Shown here: in pieces, positions 25,636 to 34,249 of the stretch
Numbering within the stretch: the stretch's first letter is position 1
How the letters are laid out: each line of letters opens with the position of its first letter
Origin: Rhodopseudomonas palustris
GTDB taxonomy: Bacteria; Pseudomonadota; Alphaproteobacteria; Rhizobiales; Xanthobacteraceae
Direction of reading: 5' to 3'
Length of the DNA stretch: 64,000 nt
Assembly (NCBI RefSeq): GCF_003591005.1
Contig: NZ_QYYD01000026.1
Coordinates: forward strand, 1 to 64,000
Notes under the pieces: model-generated
The model's input: the letters and a program-made list of their open reading frames with translations, nothing else
Databases searched by the model: none
Told to the model about the DNA's origin: nothing
Position numbers and translations under genes: made by a program

Positions 25636-26598
25636 ATGAACGATACAAGCTCCCGTACACGCCGAGTTTTTGTGCAGCCAGGGCTCTTCGTGGCTGATTA
25701 CGCCCAAGCTGCAGACGCTTCGGCGCCGCCCACGGTGGTGGTGAAAGCCGAAGATCCTTCTCTACCCGGAATTTCTGTTGTTTCATGCCCTGGCCGGCCG
25801 CTTGGGCAGTTGCGGCAGGTCAAAGACTGCCTCGTAATTTACGCTGCGGTTCCTGCGGCGGTCACGATCACCGTTCATCCCCGGTATGAAGGTGGTTCTG
25901 TTGAGGCTACCGTCGAGATCAAGCGGCTTGGGCCCGATCCTCTTGAGGCCCAGGATGCGCCGGACCTTCCTGCCGAATTGCCGAGTCTTCCCCGTTTGCG
26001 CGCGCAGGCGGTGGGCGAGGCGCGCCGTGAATCTCAGCATGCAGCTCCTGCCCTGAAACTACTTTGCCACGTGGCTGGCAGGGGCGATGTGACCGTGGCG
26101 GGTGGCCAATGGGTCGCCGGCCCCGAAAGTCCCGCTCGGATCGAAGGGGTCGCTCTTATTCCCGAGGATGGCGGGTCGCGTATCCGTGTTCGATACCGGG
26201 TTAGGTACGAAGACAAGAAGCTGCGCGACGGAGCGAAGAACCTCAATCGCGACTTCGTTTCTCTCGGTGAATATGCCGGAACTAAGCGGCGCGCGCTCGC
26301 GCTCGTCGGGATCGAGATCGAGATCGACGAGCCGTATGCGGACTACGAGATCACCGCGCGCGCTCTGTTTCTCGGTTCACAGGTCGTCGAAAAGGTCGGG
26401 TCGTCAGTGCAGTTGCTGGGTCCGACTGGACGAGAGCCTTTGATTGGATTGTCGGTCGCTGTTACGCCGGCATGGGCTGCGCGTGCAAACGGCAGTCATC
26501 AAGGCTTGATGAAATCGTCATCGCCGGCTGACGATCGCTCGATAAGACCGGTGCAGGGTTCGCGGGTGAAGGTCTTCAGATCTTCTCCCACCGTTTAG
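25636..26598 (+). CDS. Unrecognised protein heading the RTX/glycan cluster
   Basis: 320 residues, no signal peptide or membrane segment seen. I do not recognise a family. By eye it has three parts: residues 1-100 with short beta-like stretches (VVVKAEDPSLPGISVVSCPG), a Pro/Glu/Arg linker around 100-140, and a beta-rich domain at 140-290 (VRYRVRYEDKKLRDG, EYAGTKRRALALVGIEIEID, YEITARALFLGSQVVEKVG). The C-terminal tail is Ser/Arg-rich. It lies 33 bases before the RTX gene and on the same strand, so it may be a chaperone, glycan-binding or regulatory partner of that protein. It could equally be cytoplasmic and structural. Confidence 0.75.
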   Translation: MNDTSSRTRRVFVQPGLFVADYAQAADASAPPTVVVKAEDPSLPGISVVSCPGRPLGQLRQVKDCLVIYAAVPAAVTITVHPRYEGGSVEATVEIKRLGPDPLEAQDAPDLPAELPSLPRLRAQAVGEARRESQHAAPALKLLCHVAGRGDVTVAGGQWVAGPESPARIEGVALIPEDGGSRIRVRYRVRYEDKKLRDGAKNLNRDFVSLGEYAGTKRRALALVGIEIEIDEPYADYEITARALFLGSQVVEKVGSSVQLLGPTGREPLIGLSVAVTPAWAARANGSHQGLMKSSSPADDRSIRPVQGSRVKVFRSSPTV

Positions 26599-26631
26599 TA
26601 AGTTGCTTGGTGCAAAAGTCTGGAGATAATA

Positions 26632-27747
26632 ATGGCGACATACGACATCACGGAACAGCAGTTTGAGAGCTCCTATTCGACCTTGCCGCCGGATACGCTT
26701 GCTGCGCTGAATGCAGCTCTGGATCAGACCGGCGCCTTCAATGGTGGGAGCTCGGCTACTCTGGCGGAAAACGTAGATCCGTCCACTCCGGCGGACATCT
26801 ACAATTACACGTCCGGTGGTTCGTACAGCGGGTTCTCTCCGGCTGCCACGGGGTTCTCGTTCAACACATCGGATAACGTGAGCGCCGATATCTCCGGCTA
26901 CGGCCCGAAGGTTGTCGTGAGCGGCGGCGGCAGCGACACTTTCTTCACGAGCAGCGGCGGCTCGACGAACGATTACGTCGACTCGGGTGCCGGTAACGAT
27001 ACGGTCGGCGCAGGCAGCGGTGACGATACTCTGTCGGGCGGAGAGGGCGACGACCTTCTGGCCGGTGGATCCGGCGAAGATTCGCTGATGGGCGGAACGG
27101 GCGACGATCAACTGTTCGGCGATGACGGCAACGACACCCTCGATGGCGGCGAAGGCAACGACATCCTGGTCGGCGGCAACGGCGACGACTCGATGAGCGG
27201 CGGCGAAGGCAACGATCAGCTGTGGAGCGACGCCGGCAACGATACGCTGGACGGCGGTGAAGGCGACGATATCCTCGCTGCCGGCACCGGCGACGACAGC
27301 CTGATCGGCGGCGAGGGTAACGACCTGGTAGCGGGTGGCACGGGCTATGACACGTTGACCGGCGGTGAAGGCAACGACACCCTGTTCGGCGATGACGGCA
27401 ATGACAGCCTCGACGGCGGCTCCGGCGATGATTATCTGATCGGTGGTGTCGGCGATGACACGCTGATCGGCGGCGACGGCAACGACACCATCTTCGGTGG
27501 CACCGGCAACGACAGCATCGTGGCGGGTGATGGCAACGACGTCATCGGCTACAATGTTGGCGATGGATCCGACACGATCGACGGCGGCGCCGGCAACGAT
27601 CTGCTGTATATCGACGCGTCGCAGTCCACCGCTCAGGTCGCGACGGTGGACGGTGTTACGACGGTCGCGTTCACCAACGGATCGACCCTCACGGTCACGA
27701 ACGTCGAGACCATCCAGTTCAACGATCAGACCAACAACATCAGCTGA
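26632..27747 (+). CDS. RTX-repeat calcium-binding secreted protein
   Basis: 371 residues. The first 115 residues are acidic, Ser/Thr-rich and unrelated to known domains. Residues about 115-325 are roughly two dozen nonapeptides of the GGxGxDxLx type ([27 protein letters not shown]), which fold into calcium-binding beta-rolls outside the cell. The last 45 residues end with [19 protein letters not shown], a form typical of uncleaved C-terminal type I secretion signals. There is no N-terminal signal peptide, consistent with export by the HlyB/HlyD-type pair at 38522-42113. It is short for an RTX protein and has no enzyme domain, suggesting a surface-layer or matrix role. Confidence 0.93.
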   Translation: MATYDITEQQFESSYSTLPPDTLAALNAALDQTGAFNGGSSATLAENVDPSTPADIYNYTSGGSYSGFSPAATGFSFNTSDNVSADISGYGPKVVVSGGGSDTFFTSSGGSTNDYVDSGAGNDTVGAGSGDDTLSGGEGDDLLAGGSGEDSLMGGTGDDQLFGDDGNDTLDGGEGNDILVGGNGDDSMSGGEGNDQLWSDAGNDTLDGGEGDDILAAGTGDDSLIGGEGNDLVAGGTGYDTLTGGEGNDTLFGDDGNDSLDGGSGDDYLIGGVGDDTLIGGDGNDTIFGGTGNDSIVAGDGNDVIGYNVGDGSDTIDGGAGNDLLYIDASQSTAQVATVDGVTTVAFTNGSTLTVTNVETIQFNDQTNNIS

Positions 27748-27767
27748 ACCTAGGCTGATCGGAAATC

Positions 27768-27791
27768 AGAGGCCCGCCATGGCGGGCCTCT
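27768..27791 (+). terminator. Hairpin after the RTX gene
   Basis: AGAGGCCCGCC-AT-GGCGGGCCTCT, an eleven-base perfect stem 20 bases after the RTX stop, followed by CTCATTAGTTA rather than a clean T run. It could terminate or attenuate transcription, giving more RTX transcript than downstream glycosyltransferase transcript, or protect the RTX mRNA 3' end. Confidence 0.65.
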
Positions 27792-27888
27792 CTCATTAGT
27801 TAGGTCGTGCGATAGTGCGGCGGCTGTGTTCAAATTGACAATCGACGCAGGCATATTGGACATCCGCTGCGGATGAGGGCTGAGCGAG

Positions 27889-30441
27889 ATGGCTTTCCTC
27901 GCTGAACCCGCGGGTTGGTTAGTTCATAATCCTCTCAGGTCCGATCGCTCGTTTGACGATTGCCAGGAGCTCGAGCGCTTGGGCGTTCGTGCTTATGAAA
28001 ATGGTGATCTGCGCCGGGCGCTTGTCCTGATTGATCGAATTCGCAGAATTGGAGTAGCGCGAGCCGATCTGCTCTGCCTCAAGGCGGACATTCTTGCGCG
28101 ATTAGGCTTCGCGGGCGCCGCGGCCGAGACTCTCGATCTCGCACTCGAACTCGACCCTGAGAACATTCATACGAATTCCCGCCTCCTGTTGTGGAGCGAG
28201 GACACCACCACACGCGTGCGGGCCGCCGAACAATTGATTCGACTATGTCCCGACCAGGACCGAACGCTGGCGCCGGCCTTGAAAGCGCTGAAACAGGCAG
28301 GCAGCAAAATCGTCGCAGCGGGACAGATCGTGGCGGACGAATTCGTCGGATGGGTCACCTGGGACGGCGCTGACTCGATCAGTCTGAAGATTTGCGATGG
28401 CCACAGCGACGAAACCCTGGCGGTCCGTTCTGAACGGGCTCCCGATTGGGCAGAAATCTTCATCCACTATGGCCGGATCCATTTTCCGCTTCACGCCGCT
28501 CGCCGACCTCTTCATCTCTCGATCGAGTTCGACGATATTTCTCTCTGCAAAGTGAGCAGCTACCCGACCGAGCAACAGCGCTCCATCGCGGGGCCTCGAT
28601 CATCCGATTCGGTGATCGATGCGGACCTGACGGTGATCGTCCCGATCTACAACGACTTCGAGGCGACGCGCGATTGTCTTGACAGTCTTCGTCCGCAGCT
28701 GGCGGTGGCGAAAAGGACGGTAGCTGTGCTGGTAAATGATGCCAGTCCGGACGAGCAAATCCAGCAGCTGCTTCACCAGTGTGCCGAAGAGCCGATCTTC
28801 ACGGTGATGCACAACGAACTGAACCTCGGCTTCGCCGCCACCGTGAACCGGGCGCTGTCGATCGTTCCGCGTGGCGACGTTCTCGTTCTGAATGCAGATA
28901 CTGTGTTGCCCGCGGGGGCGCTCGACGAACTGGCGATTGCCGGTCGTTCGTCACCCGATATCGGAACCGTCACCCCGCTATCCAACAATGGCGAGTACAC
29001 CAGCTTTCCCGAACCGTTTCAGGTGAACGAGCTCCGCACGTCGGAGGCGATAGCCGACATCGACCGAGCCGCGAAGGTTAATCGCGACGTTCTCGTGGAT
29101 CTGCCCAACGGCATTGGATTCTGCCTCTACGTGACGCGGCGCTGTCTCGATTCGGTCGGAGGGATGCCTCACCTGTACGATCGCGGATATTATGAGGATG
29201 TGGAATTCTGCCTTCGTGCTCGCGAAAACGGGCTGCGCAACGTTTGTGCGCCCTGGATCTATGTCGGACACGCAGGGTCACGCTCCTTCGGGGGAGAGAA
29301 GCGCTCATTGGTGATGCGCAACCTCAAGAAGCTCAAGGACAGGTTTCCCGCCTACAACAACGAAAGCGTCGCGTTCGCCAAATCCGATCCTCTTCGCGAA
29401 TCTCGCGGGAAGATCGAGAAGGAGCTGCTGAGGACGATACGTTTCGACCGTTTGCTGATGGCGCCCGACGATCTCGCCGGCGAGATCGCTACTCGAAGGG
29501 CGCAGGACCTTGTTCAGCAGGGTCTGGCAATTCTGACCTGCATCATCTCGGCTTCGGCGCGATCGGCGACGATCCGCTCTCCGCGCGACGGCTATCAATC
29601 GCTCCAGTTCAATCTCGATTCCGCGGGCGAGATCGACACGTTAGTCGCTTACATCTCGGATCTCGATATCGCTCGCTTCGAATTCTGCGGATCGTCGCGC
29701 CTGATGCTCGACGTGATCCAGCGTCTCAATATGTTTGACAAGCCCTCCGACGTCTTCATTGCAGATGAGGCCTCGGCGGAGCTACGGACCTGGATCGAAG
29801 GACCCAGCAAGTCGTCACGCCACGCTGACCGCAAGATTTCGCGAGCCGCCGGCTCACCCCCTGCCGGGTCCGGACGTTACATCGCGCCAAATGACGAGGC
29901 GCGAGCTCTCCTGGCGCAGAAGCGGATCAGATCGGACCGAATCGACACCGAGCCGGATCTGAAAGTCGTCACCCAATTCAGCGTGAGCTTTTCGGAAAGC
30001 CCAACCGTCCGATGCGGCGTGGTTCTGAATGAGCATTGTCCATCCACCTTCAAATCGTTCGTGGAGGTCATGCGGCGATTGAGCGGCGTTCAGAACCTTC
30101 AGTTCTTCGTGCTGGGCAGTACCCTCGAAGACAATTGTCTCATGACGCTCGGCAATGTCTTTGTGCTCGGTCCCACGAGTGCCGATGAAATCGCTGCGCT
30201 GACTGACATCTATCGGCTTCAAAGACTGCTGATCTACCTGCCTCAGCCGATATTCGGATGGAGTAAACTTCAACAAGCGTGCCGACTTGGTCTGCCGACC
30301 GCGCGCTTTGTCTGGCCATTCACTCCACGCGTCCCGCCAGGTGACCTTCGCCTCGATACTGCGATGCCGCCTGCTGTGTTGGCAGATCGATTATCATCTT
30401 GGTTGGTTGGTGCCGGTCGCGAGGCGAGCGATGTTGCATGA
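27889..30441 (+). CDS. Large glycosyltransferase, TPR-like N terminus plus GT2 domain
   Basis: 850 residues. Residues about 25-140 form helical TPR-like repeats (GDLRRALVLIDRIRRIG, ALELDPENIHTNSR). A GT2 glycosyltransferase domain runs from about 245 (DLTVIVPIYNDFEATRDCL) to about 500, with the nucleotide-sugar motif LNADT near 333 and the acceptor-side YYEDVEFCLRARENGL. The C-terminal 200 residues (CGVVLNEHCPSTFKSFVEV, FVLGPTSADEIAALTDIY) look like the second half of a GT-B fold, perhaps degenerate. No membrane segments, so it acts in the cytoplasm. It overlaps the next gene by 11 bases, implying tight coupling. Sugar and acceptor are unknown. Confidence 0.88.
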   Translation: MAFLAEPAGWLVHNPLRSDRSFDDCQELERLGVRAYENGDLRRALVLIDRIRRIGVARADLLCLKADILARLGFAGAAAETLDLALELDPENIHTNSRLLLWSEDTTTRVRAAEQLIRLCPDQDRTLAPALKALKQAGSKIVAAGQIVADEFVGWVTWDGADSISLKICDGHSDETLAVRSERAPDWAEIFIHYGRIHFPLHAARRPLHLSIEFDDISLCKVSSYPTEQQRSIAGPRSSDSVIDADLTVIVPIYNDFEATRDCLDSLRPQLAVAKRTVAVLVNDASPDEQIQQLLHQCAEEPIFTVMHNELNLGFAATVNRALSIVPRGDVLVLNADTVLPAGALDELAIAGRSSPDIGTVTPLSNNGEYTSFPEPFQVNELRTSEAIADIDRAAKVNRDVLVDLPNGIGFCLYVTRRCLDSVGGMPHLYDRGYYEDVEFCLRARENGLRNVCAPWIYVGHAGSRSFGGEKRSLVMRNLKKLKDRFPAYNNESVAFAKSDPLRESRGKIEKELLRTIRFDRLLMAPDDLAGEIATRRAQDLVQQGLAILTCIISASARSATIRSPRDGYQSLQFNLDSAGEIDTLVAYISDLDIARFEFCGSSRLMLDVIQRLNMFDKPSDVFIADEASAELRTWIEGPSKSSRHADRKISRAAGSPPAGSGRYIAPNDEARALLAQKRIRSDRIDTEPDLKVVTQFSVSFSESPTVRCGVVLNEHCPSTFKSFVEVMRRLSGVQNLQFFVLGSTLEDNCLMTLGNVFVLGPTSADEIAALTDIYRLQRLLIYLPQPIFGWSKLQQACRLGLPTARFVWPFTPRVPPGDLRLDTAMPPAVLADRLSSWLVGAGREASDVA

Positions 30442-32761
30442 TCGCGTCGTGAGCGGAGCCGCGACGGGCTTGTTGGTCCGCTTTGAACAGAGCGGTCCCA
30501 CATCATTCACGGGGTACGTGGTCGATCAGGACGATCTGACGCTGCGCCATGTGGTGGATATCCTGGGCGACGGGGTGCCGCTGGCTCTGGTTCGCTGCAC
30601 CATGCCCAGCGACGAACTCGTCGCGTCCGGGAAGGGCGATGGATGTTACGGCTTCTCGGTCGACTTCGCCCCTGAAACGCTCGGCCGGTTCGAGTTCATT
30701 GAAGCCAGGATCGCGAATACTGCAATCTCGCTGGGTCAAGCGATCCCGATTGCGCTTTCCGAGCCCGAAACTCATTCCGCCACAGGCGAGGTGAAGTGGC
30801 TGGGAGAGTTGCGGATTGCAGGCTGGCTTGCCGACGCCAAGCGGAGCAGGCAGATGGTGACCGCATTGCTCGACGGGCACGTCGTCCATCAGGGGCAGGC
30901 CTTGCAATGGGCGAATTTGGAGGAGGGGCGTGAAAAAGGGCTGGCCGTTCCGCGATTCGACTTTCACCTCCCGCATCGTTTTGCCGACGGACGAGCGCGA
31001 ACGTTGCGCGTCGTCGACGGTGCCGGGAACGAGCTGAAGGGAAGTCCGCTCAGGTTCGTCGCGTATGGCGACAGGCTTGAACAACTGGTCAACACGCTGT
31101 CCGACGTCAGCGCGGAGCGGCTCCGAATCGAGCAGTTTCGGCGGCTGTTTCCCCGCTCCCTTCCATTCACCTCTTATAGTATGATCCATCCGCTCATCGA
31201 CGAGCAGTGCAAGCTCGTTGAAAAGGCAGACAGCAGTCCGATCGTCGCCATCCTCGGCGAAAACAATTGCGAGGCCACCCTGCAGAGTCTGCAGCACACG
31301 GCCGAGCGCTGGACGGCGAGCGTTGTTTCATTGAATCTACGTGGGGAGTTCTCCAGCGATTTTGTCGACTTCCTCGACGGTGAAGCCGACGCGGATTGCG
31401 TGGTGTTCGTCACATCGGGACTGGCATTTGCGCAGAGCGGCCTGCAGCGCCTGGTCGGTGCCTTTCGCGACGCGCCCGACGCCGCCTTCGCCTACGCCGA
31501 TCTGATCGTCGCCGCCTCAGATGGCAGCCAAAGGCTGATTGCGTTGACGTCCTTCGATTATGAGCGGCTCGTCGAGCAAGGCTACTGCGCCCATTTGTTT
31601 GTTGCATCACGCGCCCGCGTAGTCGAATTGCTTCGCCGGAATGCCGCCACAAATGTTTACGATCTGCTCCTGGCGCTCGTGATCGGCCCGACGCAAGTCG
31701 ATGTTGTGCACGTGCCGGGCGGCGCCGGCATCTTGCCGGCGCTCGACATCGAAGCGGAGGCCGCCAGGCTGCTCGCTGCCGGGATCCGGCATTTTTCAGA
31801 GCGCGACGTATCTGCCGAGTTCCGGCCGGGCAGCGGCTCGATGTTTCCGGCGGTTCGCGTCTCACGTCGTCCCGAGCAGGGGACGACCGCGATCGTCATT
31901 CCGACGCGCAATCAGGCGCGTCTATTGCGTAAGTGTCTGGAGAGCATTCGCGGCGCCGTGAAGCGTAACGGCGCCAAAGTCGTCGTGGCCGACAACGATT
32001 CGACCGACGCCGAAACGCTGCAGCTGTTCGACCGGATTGCGGCCGATGACGTGTCGGTGATCCGGGTTCCCGGATACTTCAACTATGCCGACATCATGAA
32101 CCGCGCGGTTGGCCAAATCGATTGCGATCGAGTTTGTCTGTTGAACAATGACATCTACGCGCTCGACGACGACTGGCTGGAGGAGATGATCGGCAGGCTG
32201 TCCGAGCCTGATGTCGGAGCTGTCGGCGCCTTGTTGTCGCTGCCGAGTGGTGTCACGCAACATGCGGGCATTGTGCTGGGACCCAAGCAATCCGCTGTCC
32301 ACGTCGGCACCGAGCGAATTTGGGGAGACCCGGGCTATTCCGATCTACTGAGCGTTGCGCGACAGGCGAGTGCGGTCACCGCGGCTTGTCTGATAACTCG
32401 AACAGCCGACTATTTCGCCGTCGGAGGTCTCGATTCGGCTTATTTTCCGATCGACTACAACGACGTCGACTATTGCCTCAAGCTGCGGGCGCTCGGAAAG
32501 CGCATTGTCGTGACGCCTTATGCACGCCTGCTACATCTCGAGTCGGCGTCCCGCGGAGCCGTAAATGCGGAGGCGCCGCAGTTCAAATTGTCACTGCAAC
32601 GGCTGCGCGAGCGCTGGATCGACGCTCTCGACGACCCTTACTACAATCCCTTGCTGGCTTTGGATGAAACACCATTCACCGCACTGGCATGTCCGCCGCG
32701 AAATCTCGAACCGAGGCGTCTCCATCATCCGAGGATGGTGGAAGTCGCCGTCGCATCGTGA
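30431..32761 (+). CDS. Multidomain GT2 glycosyltransferase
   Basis: 776 residues from the ATG at 30431. Residues 1-225 appear to be two beta-sandwich modules (SGPTSFTGYVVDQDDLTLRH, GELRIAGWLADAKRSRQMV). Residues about 260-470 resemble a decayed GT2 fold: AFAYADLIVAASDG, LTSFDYERLVEQGYCAHLF. The clear GT2 catalytic domain spans about 484-700 with TTAIVIPTRNQARLLRKCL, VVVADNDSTD, LLNNDIYALDDDWLEEM and FPIDYNDVDYCLKLRALG. It resembles enzymes that build O-antigen-like chains or decorate proteins. The gene starts inside the end of the previous glycosyltransferase gene. Confidence 0.88.
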   Translation: MLHDRVVSGAATGLLVRFEQSGPTSFTGYVVDQDDLTLRHVVDILGDGVPLALVRCTMPSDELVASGKGDGCYGFSVDFAPETLGRFEFIEARIANTAISLGQAIPIALSEPETHSATGEVKWLGELRIAGWLADAKRSRQMVTALLDGHVVHQGQALQWANLEEGREKGLAVPRFDFHLPHRFADGRARTLRVVDGAGNELKGSPLRFVAYGDRLEQLVNTLSDVSAERLRIEQFRRLFPRSLPFTSYSMIHPLIDEQCKLVEKADSSPIVAILGENNCEATLQSLQHTAERWTASVVSLNLRGEFSSDFVDFLDGEADADCVVFVTSGLAFAQSGLQRLVGAFRDAPDAAFAYADLIVAASDGSQRLIALTSFDYERLVEQGYCAHLFVASRARVVELLRRNAATNVYDLLLALVIGPTQVDVVHVPGGAGILPALDIEAEAARLLAAGIRHFSERDVSAEFRPGSGSMFPAVRVSRRPEQGTTAIVIPTRNQARLLRKCLESIRGAVKRNGAKVVVADNDSTDAETLQLFDRIAADDVSVIRVPGYFNYADIMNRAVGQIDCDRVCLLNNDIYALDDDWLEEMIGRLSEPDVGAVGALLSLPSGVTQHAGIVLGPKQSAVHVGTERIWGDPGYSDLLSVARQASAVTAACLITRTADYFAVGGLDSAYFPIDYNDVDYCLKLRALGKRIVVTPYARLLHLESASRGAVNAEAPQFKLSLQRLRERWIDALDDPYYNPLLALDETPFTALACPPRNLEPRRLHHPRMVEVAVAS

Positions 32762-32802
32762 TCGCTCGACGAGTTTGACCAGGTGAGAATTCGATAGAAC
32801 CG

Positions 32803-34017
32803 ATGACGAGCGTGCTTTTTGTTCACAATAATCTTCCGGGGCAATATCTCAGGCTGATCGAACGCTTGCAGGAACTTGATGGCTTTTCTCTCGCCGGCAT
32901 TGGCACGGTACGCGCCCGCGGCATTTCCGGCCTGAAGATGAAGAAGTACTCGATTTCGTCCGACGGCATCGCAGATGTGCATCCCTTCGCACGTCGGTTC
33001 GATTTGGAGAGTCGCCGCGCCGAGGCTGTTCTCTATGCGGCGGTCGCTGCTCGCGACGAGGGCTTTGTCCCCGATGTGATATTTGGTCATCCTGGATGGG
33101 GTGAAGTGCTTCCGTTGAGGGAAGTCTTTCCGCGGGCTCGGCTATACTGTTATTCTGAATATTTCTATCGGTCGGACAACGACTTTCGCTTCGACCATCA
33201 GGCCGTGCGGTTCGGACTTCCCAATCGGGTCGGATTGGAAATGAAGAATGCTGCGACGCTGATCTCGCTGGTGGCTTCGACGGCGGGGATCGCGCCGACC
33301 GAGTGGCAACGGTCGTTATTCCCGGCTGAATTCCAAGCCAAGATCAAAGTGATTCACGACGGCATCGACACCGCGAAGATCAGAAGGAATGGCGCAGCAG
33401 AACTTCGTCTCGACAACGGCAGAACGCTGACGTCACGCGACGAGGTCATTACCTACGTGGCCCGCAATCTCGAGCCGTATCGGGGATATCACATCCTCAT
33501 GAGGGCGTTGCCAAAGATTCTGTCCGCACGTCCGCAAGCACAGGTGGTGATCATCGGCGGCGACAGAACCTCGTATGGCGCCCCCCCTCCGGATGGCCGC
33601 CGCTGGAAGGAAATCTACCTCGACGAAGTGGCGGATCAATTGCCCATGGATCGCGTCCACTTCCTCGGTCGGGTGTCTTATGAAGACTATCTGAACGCGC
33701 TGAGTATCTCGTCGGCGCACGTCTATCTGACCTATCCGTTCGTGCTGTCGTGGTCGATGCTCGAAGCGATGGCGTCGGAATGCGTAGTGATCGGATCCAG
33801 CACTGCGCCTGTCGAGGAAGTGATCGAGGACCGGCGCAATGGTTTGCTGGTTCAGTTTGGTGATCCGAAACAGCTCGCTGAAACCGCGATCGAGGTGCTC
33901 TCGAAGCCAAAGAGTTTCCAGAAGCTTCGCAAGGCTGCGCGGCAGACGGTGGTCGATCGGTTCGATTTTGAAACCCGATCTTGGCCGCAATTTCAGGCTC
34001 TGCTGAGTCAGGAATAG
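32803..34017 (+). CDS. GT4-family glycosyltransferase
   Basis: 404 residues, GT-B fold. The N-terminal lobe opens with SVLFVHNNLPGQYLRLIERL, a form seen in retaining glycosyltransferases of glycan loci. The donor-binding lobe follows with YVARNLEPYRGYHILMRALP, VVIIGGDRTSYG, and HVYLTYPFVLSWSMLEAMAS with CVVIGSSTAPVEEVI containing the expected nucleotide-binding acidic residue. It lies 41 bases after the GT2 gene. The ATG at 32803 is preceded by only a weak ribosome site. Sugar specificity is not readable. Confidence 0.92.
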   Translation: MTSVLFVHNNLPGQYLRLIERLQELDGFSLAGIGTVRARGISGLKMKKYSISSDGIADVHPFARRFDLESRRAEAVLYAAVAARDEGFVPDVIFGHPGWGEVLPLREVFPRARLYCYSEYFYRSDNDFRFDHQAVRFGLPNRVGLEMKNAATLISLVASTAGIAPTEWQRSLFPAEFQAKIKVIHDGIDTAKIRRNGAAELRLDNGRTLTSRDEVITYVARNLEPYRGYHILMRALPKILSARPQAQVVIIGGDRTSYGAPPPDGRRWKEIYLDEVADQLPMDRVHFLGRVSYEDYLNALSISSAHVYLTYPFVLSWSMLEAMASECVVIGSSTAPVEEVIEDRRNGLLVQFGDPKQLAETAIEVLSKPKSFQKLRKAARQTVVDRFDFETRSWPQFQALLSQE

Positions 34018-34032
34018 GGGCTCGTTGAGGAA

Positions 34033-34161
34033 GTGAATAGCGATATCAACCTTGAGTTGTGGAAAAATCAAGCCGGCGACGTTGGAGCGTTTTCGGACAT
34101 CGGCCCGGCCGTTGCGTTCGTCCGGAAGTCGGTTGCTGCTGATCGCCCGGAACAAGGTTGA
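34033..34161 (+). CDS. Possible 42-residue small protein
   Basis: An open frame from GTG 34033 to TGA 34161 reads NSDINLELWKNQAGDVGAFS and ends with FVRKSVAADRPEQG. TTGAGGAA precedes the GTG but is very close to it. The composition is protein-like and it fills half of the gap between two glycosyltransferase genes. No family is known; it may be untranslated. Confidence 0.25.
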   Translation: MNSDINLELWKNQAGDVGAFSDIGPAVAFVRKSVAADRPEQG

Positions 34162-34249
34162 TTAGTACGATGCAGTTGCGGTGTGGTCTGCTACAAGCGT
34201 CGACAGCAACAGAGCGATTAAGGGCGCAGGACGCCAAGGAAGACAGTCG

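Noticed and set aside
26980-27600. A CRISPR-like or satellite array suggested by regular DNA repetition
   Set aside because: The regularity is 27-base codon repetition of RTX nonapeptides inside one open gene, with no spacers.
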